DNA from: Proteromonas lacertae
Lineage: Eukaryota; Sar; Bigyra; Opalinata; Proteromonadidae
Length of the DNA stretch: 64,000 nucleotides
Assembly (NCBI GenBank): GCA_002245135.1
Contig: NGBS01000899.1
Location: forward strand, 1 to 64,000
Direction: 5' to 3'
The position numbers and the translations under genes are program-made. Shown here one piece after another: positions 59,486 to 64,000 of the stretch. Under the pieces are notes generated by a model. The model was not told the DNA's origin. It did not search any database and saw only the letters and a program-made list of their open reading frames with translations. How positions within the stretch are numbered: the stretch's first letter is position 1; every line of letters begins with the position of its first letter.

Positions 59486-59764
59486 GAATGGAATATAAAA
59501 TACATAGAAATGCTTTCTTAATATGTGTTTTTAGTTAATAATGAAAAATCAATAATACTTATAATATTCTCAATCATAAAAGTAAAATAAGGATTGAAAT
59601 TATATTTACTGAAGTACAAGATTCATATTTTAGATAAGATTTGCTCCTAAAATTAAGAAAAAGAAATCGAATGAAGCTTGGCTTGAATATCTTAAAACAT
59701 ATTTCTTGATTTATTCTTAATCCAATAAGATTTGCATTATTAAAATATTTCTAAATATAAAACA

Positions 59765-61584
59765 ATGGCAGATGAAGAAAGTATTAAACTTATTTTCTAT
59801 TATAGTTAATCGACATGTTTTTGTTCACGGTCCTGAAGCTATAGAATTGGATGGTAGATCAGGATCAAGATATTGGATATATAAATACACTGAATTCTTT
59901 CCAAAGCAAAAGCCTTTAAATGATAGGTTATCAGGTTTTCCATTTGCGATATTCCCAGGAGCTGGTCGTCATCCATCAGAATGTCCAATTGTATTTCTAG
60001 TGCAAGTATTCTACATACGCTATTCTTTTCTAATTATTTTAGGGAATTGGTTCATCATACAAATGGAATTCTTTCCTAGTTCCAACATTAACAGATATGG
60101 GTATTACAGTATATATGTTTGATTTCCCTTTCACTGGAGAGAGAACATTAGTAGAATTAAGTACACATGTTCCACAGCCAGAACTATTTGAAACAACCTG
60201 TTCAATGTTAGGCAAAGGTTCAGATCTAGGTGATAATTTCGTAAGAACACTAGTACAAAGGATGTATGAAGATATATTCTTCATGAGATCTATTGGAATT
60301 CAATATTACGGTTTTACCTCTGATAAAATTGCATTCATAGGAACATCAACCGGTGTACTACTTAGTGGTTTATTATTTACACGATTTAAAATAGGAGAAA
60401 GACTATATGGAATAACAGGACATCTTGATTTACCCAAATTCTGTCAAACATATATGAATCTTTTATTTCCAGGTTTAGGAACAACACATATAAATCATGT
60501 AGAAGATTGGTTATTAATGGAACATAAAGAATGGCCTCATGATGGTGCATTGTCCTTATTGATATTACTAAGACAATTAATGGAACCTGCTTCTGAAATA
60601 TGTAGAGAAATAGATCCATTGACTTATATACCAATAGATGGATGTAGTGGAAAGAGAGTGAGATTGTTAGTTGGTAAAGATGATAATACTTGTGATTTAA
60701 ATGAATCAATAAAGTGTTCTAAGAGATTTGTAGATGGCGATTGTTATAGTGTACCTGGGTTATATGTATTATATTATATTTTATTTTAATTATGTAATAT
60801 AGTATCCTGGACCAAATGCAAAACCAAATGATCAGTTTATACACCATGTTAGATTCTTTATAGGAACACAATTAGGTGATTGGGCACTTGGATCAAATGC
60901 ATATTTAAGAGAATTAGTTGATCCATTTTCAAATGGATTGTATATTTATATTTTTTATTTATATAAAATAGAACTGAATTTTCTAAATCAAAAGAAAAGT
61001 GGTATACAGTCGGAGAATTACAGCAAATAGAAGATGAAGAAGCAAATAATAAGAAAAGAACAGATTCAGCAACATCAGCAGATACTGGAGCAGTTAGTTC
61101 ATCAGATGGTAATTCAGTCTTATCATCAGCTAGTAGTCCATCTTTAATGTCAAATCCAGACACATCCTATCTCTCACCAAGACCTTTAGAAGAAGATTCA
61201 AAAGGATCTTATTCTTCATTAAATACATCAAATGATGATAATGCGTCAACAATGTCAGGAAGAGGTAATTCTCCAGAACAAGCCAATGTAAATAGTCTAC
61301 CACAACCACAACCACAACCTCCATATCAACAACCTTCACAACAACTACCTCCACCTGTCATTCAAACAAATGCATATAATCCAATACCAACTAATGATTA
61401 TGCTGGTTATCAATATGGACCTCAGAATATGTATTCTTATCATCGTCCTCAACCTGTATTTAGTCCTTCCAAACCCAAACCTGATATTTCTCAACTGGCA
61501 AGAGTGATTGCTGTTTGTCATAAGTGTGGTAAGCCAATAGCCTGTCGTCAATGTTCTTCACCAAGTCCATATGGTTGTCATTAA
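59765..61584 (+). CDS. Alpha/beta-hydrolase-fold protein with low-complexity tail
   Basis: Five or so exons (introns near 59784-59805, 60007-60042, 60766-60801 and 60940-60970). N-terminal hydrolase-like domain: FAIFPGAGRHPSECPIV (oxyanion-type loop), MGITVYMFDFPFTGERTLVE, then the nucleophile-elbow-like IAFIGTSTGVLLSGLL (G-T-S-T-G), DLPKFCQTYMNLLFPGLG, and VRLLVGKDDNTCD, where an acid residue and loop sit before the final strand. The late segment KPNDQFIHHVRFF offers the His. It fits a serine-hydrolase fold distantly like ABHD18, but the substrate is unknown. The last ~200 residues are Ser/Asp- then Gln/Pro/Tyr-rich and end in HKCGKPIACRQCSSPSPYGC, a small Cys motif. Confidence 0.65.
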
Positions 61585-61768
61585 TAGGATTGTTAAAAAT
61601 CCTGTTTTATATATTATTTAATGCTGTTTAAGAATTGTTTATTCTTTAATTTAACCCAATCAAAAACAAATTATATTATTAAAATTAAAATAAAATCAAA
61701 AATACATGATGTAAGAACCTATGTTTCATACGTCTTGACGGTGAGAAGTAACAAGGAGGAAACTATTA

Positions 61769-63205
61769 TTAACTTAATAAATTTACTTTTTTTCCTGTTA
61801 TATCTCCAACAACTTGTAGAACTTCTATCAAATCTTTATTCCATATACCTCTTTGGAAGAGATAAGAACTAACATGACCACCAGGCATATATTTCAATGT
61901 ACATTTCCATTGCTTATAAGCAATATTCTCCATTCGCTGTCTAACGTATTGGTGTGGTATATATAAATCATCTTTTGCACATAACTATTACAAATAACAT
62001 ATAATATAATATTCATACTAAATGAACTGCTTCAGGTATTACTGGTTTGGGGAATATCTCTAAATCAGTCATGGCTAAGAATTTACTTAGTAATTCTTGC
62101 ATCGGTTCATCTTTACCATACTTTATTGGATATAAACAGTGTAATTTCTCTAACCATGGTAATATATTCCTTTTCTTAGCATCTTTTAATAAATCATTCC
62201 ATGAAACACATGTTCTTAATATTCCCTAATAAATACATTATATATATATATATATATATATAATATTATACTCTTGTGAATACTGGTACTGCTGATGGTG
62301 GTCCTAACCATGACGAACATCCAACTGGAAATGGACTTACTGCACTTACCATTGCTGAATGTAGTCCTCCCATACTATTACCAGCTAATGCTACTGGACC
62401 ATATCCATTATCATTCAACCATCGGATTAATGAACATGATTCTTCTATTGTAGCAAATCCGAGACATGGCAAATCACTAACATGACTTAAGCGGAAGTAA
62501 CTCTGTGTTTTTGGTCTTCTATATCCATAATATGGTCCTTCTAATAACTATTTTAATAATAATAATTATTGTTATGAATATATACGATTGTAGCTACACC
62601 TCTTGCAGCTAATGGATAGGAGACGAAATCTCTTCTTCTTTCAAATCCTTCTTCTGCTGTTCCTGGTAGTATTATTGCCACTGGCTTTGGACCTGTATAA
62701 TTATTATCTTCCCAACTTCTTGGTATAACGAATTGGATATAAGCTTTCTTTGATTCTTTGGGTAAATGTGATGCTATTAGTGGATTTGGTGTTTCAAATT
62801 GACCTGCTGCAATTGTTACTTCATCATCATCATAACGTTTTATCCACTCAATCTAACAATATATAATTACATTTTCATATATACATCTATTTTATTTGGC
62901 AACATAAATCTATCTCTATTTATAGCTTTTTCCTGAATTAATTCATAAAATAGCTTTGGAATTGAAACATCTCCCCTAAAAAAATGTAAAACCGAAAGTA
63001 TATACCAACCATATTTAAAGAATAAAGAATTTGGCACTCTAATATTGCAAACAGCATAATCCAATGCTTCGTGAAACTTCTTACCATATAAATAATCATC
63101 AAGCCTAAATATTATTTTGAATATCTGATACATGTTAAAAGCTGGCGTTGCTGATTCTAATATATTCCATGAACGGATGAACTTGACCGCTTTTGTTAAA
63201 TGCAT
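61769..63205 (-). CDS. ABHD18: ABHD18-like alpha/beta hydrolase (DUF2048)
   Basis: Starts MHLTKAVKFIRSWNILESAT and continues through about five exons. Motifs in order: RLDDYLYGKKFHEALDYAVC, HLPKESKKAYIQFVIPRSW, KPVAIILPGTAEEGFERRRD, LLEGPYYGYRRPKTQ (oxyanion side), the nucleophile elbow GNSMGGLHSAM, VGCSSWLGPPSAVPVFTRG, VHLVCAKDDLYIPHQYV (acid), and YMPGGHVSSYLFQRG (catalytic His). This Ser-Asp-His order with PYYGYRRP is the DUF2048/ABHD18 signature; animal ABHD18 is mitochondrial and acts on cardiolipin-related lipid. About 430 residues. It converges on the other hydrolase with ~185 bp between stops. Confidence 0.87.
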
Positions 63206-63705
63206 GTTTTATGTTGACCAGGAGTATAATTTGGATATATAATGTTACTCAAGAATGGTTTAGATGATAATCAGTACAAATTTAGTGAAGATTGAAGAAG
63301 TTTAAAAAGGATTTAAAAATTTCAAAAAGTTTGTCAGTTTGTGTTTTTTATTTTGTAAGTTCGTTTTATAACTACGTCATCTACTTAGGATGTGTGAATA
63401 GACGAGTAAAATGAGCATAATTCTACATGACTAATACATATACTAATTTTTATGGTATTATGCACACTTAGAAATTACACATATTTCATTTCATTTTGAA
63501 TTTAAGTAAATAATTATTTCAGTTATTAGATGATACATTTTATATTACATGATTTGATAGTTATTAATTCAATATAAACATCTTAATTTATTTCAAGAAA
63601 AGGTTTTGTGTTTGAATAAAATAAAGGAATAATAATATTCAATACAATGGCTTTGTATTATAGTAAATTGAAAAATCAAAAAAAAGTGAAAGATTTATTA
63701 ATTAA
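63206..63705. other. Intergenic, no gene seen
   Basis: 500 bp, very AT-rich, between the ABHD18 start and the KOW-protein stop. No open frame above ~40 codons, tRNA or repeat is visible. It should contain the ABHD18 promoter and the 3' end of the next gene. Confidence 0.5.
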
Positions 63706-64000
63706 TCAAGATTGGTAGGGGGCTAGACCTTGAATCGATTCCATTGATTCAGTACCATCATCAAAAGTCACAAGAACATGTTTATCTTGAATTTGAGCAA
63801 CTATACCCTTTTTACCACTGTTATAACCACTAATTGCTATTACATTTGTAGTATTACCATCAATTGGTTCAGGATTGACATTAGAAATCAACAACTCAAC
63901 ATTTGAATTACCAATATTTACATTAACATGAGGATGATTCACAGAAGTAATATATCCTCTTTGTTTATCTTTCGTAATGACTTTAACACCAACAACTGCC
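63706..64000 (-). CDS. KOW-domain protein, probably Spt5 C-terminal end (partial)
   Basis: Open to the window edge; only the last ~98 codons are visible. VVGVKVITKDKQRGYITSVN, then GYNSGKKGIVAQIQDKHVLV, ending GLAPYQS: two short KOW/SH3-like barrels (V.V...G..G.I..V) in tandem. This pattern fits the last KOW pair of elongation factor Spt5, with GPKOW as the alternative. Start and N-terminal part lie beyond 64000. Confidence 0.5.
   Translation of the reverse strand, partial: AVVGVKVITKDKQRGYITSVNHPHVNVNIGNSNVELLISNVNPEPIDGNTTNVIAISGYNSGKKGIVAQIQDKHVLVTFDDGTESMESIQGLAPYQS

Noticed and set aside
62266-62485. Plus-strand frame MNTGTADGGPNHDEHPTG
   Set aside because: It overlaps the catalytic GNSMGG exon of ABHD18 on the minus strand and has no homology signal of its own.

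Overview
The window comes from a very AT-rich, gene-dense unicellular eukaryote that uses the standard stop codons. Almost every gene is cut by tiny introns (about 16-110 nt, mostly GTATAT...TAG), and intergenic gaps are often only 65-250 bp. Kinesin-1, a SHIPPO/STPGR protein, a giant Sfi1-like centrin-binding protein and an MDH1B-type domain suggest a flagellate or ciliated protist. It is not a fungus, plant or animal by layout, and I cannot name the species. I see no virus-derived or retroelement sequence.

Region 1 (1-14,430) holds three copies of one large polycystin-1-like surface receptor gene. Copy B (minus strand, 8067-14381) is intact. Copy A (minus, 172-6503) has an open but strongly diverged N-terminal ectodomain joined to a tail almost identical to B, interrupted by about ten one-base indels. 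Copy C (plus, 6592-7478) is a 3' fragment that forms a 995-bp inverted repeat with the end of B. Conserved blocks alternating with hypervariable loops in the ectodomain are the most striking signal here.

Region 2 (14,430-25,240) has a degenerate EF-hand protein, GRASP55/65 (Golgi stacking), a SHIPPO protein, a small membrane protein, kinesin-1, tRNA-Arg(CCG), and a fusion of an MDH1B N-terminal domain with an isochorismatase-like pseudoenzyme. Region 3 (25,240-29,880) looks like a glycan-modification island: an intronless OafA-type acyltransferase with an SGNH domain, a GT77-like glycosyltransferase, and a decayed secreted-protein gene.

Region 4 (29,900-42,560) is housekeeping: a dysferlin-domain/Qa-SNARE fusion ending in a CaaX box, prefoldin 2, a drug/metabolite-type transporter, an unrecognised two-repeat protein, RPS29, PRPF3, LSM5, RAMP4/SERP1, KISH/TMEM167 and the U5 snRNP GTPase Snu114/EFTUD2. 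LSM5 and the GT77 gene each need an intron with ATATC...AA ends that share the same 3' thirteen bases, a possible minor-spliceosome-like class.

Region 5 (42,680-64,000) carries a long coiled-coil protein, a BTB-BACK protein, the giant Sfi1-like gene, an N-terminally anchored protein, CDIN1, a small Cys-rich protein, RPL27A, two convergent alpha/beta hydrolases (one is ABHD18) and the C-terminal end of a KOW protein, probably Spt5. Several conserved genes need a one-base frame correction, so the assembly probably carries residual homopolymer errors.
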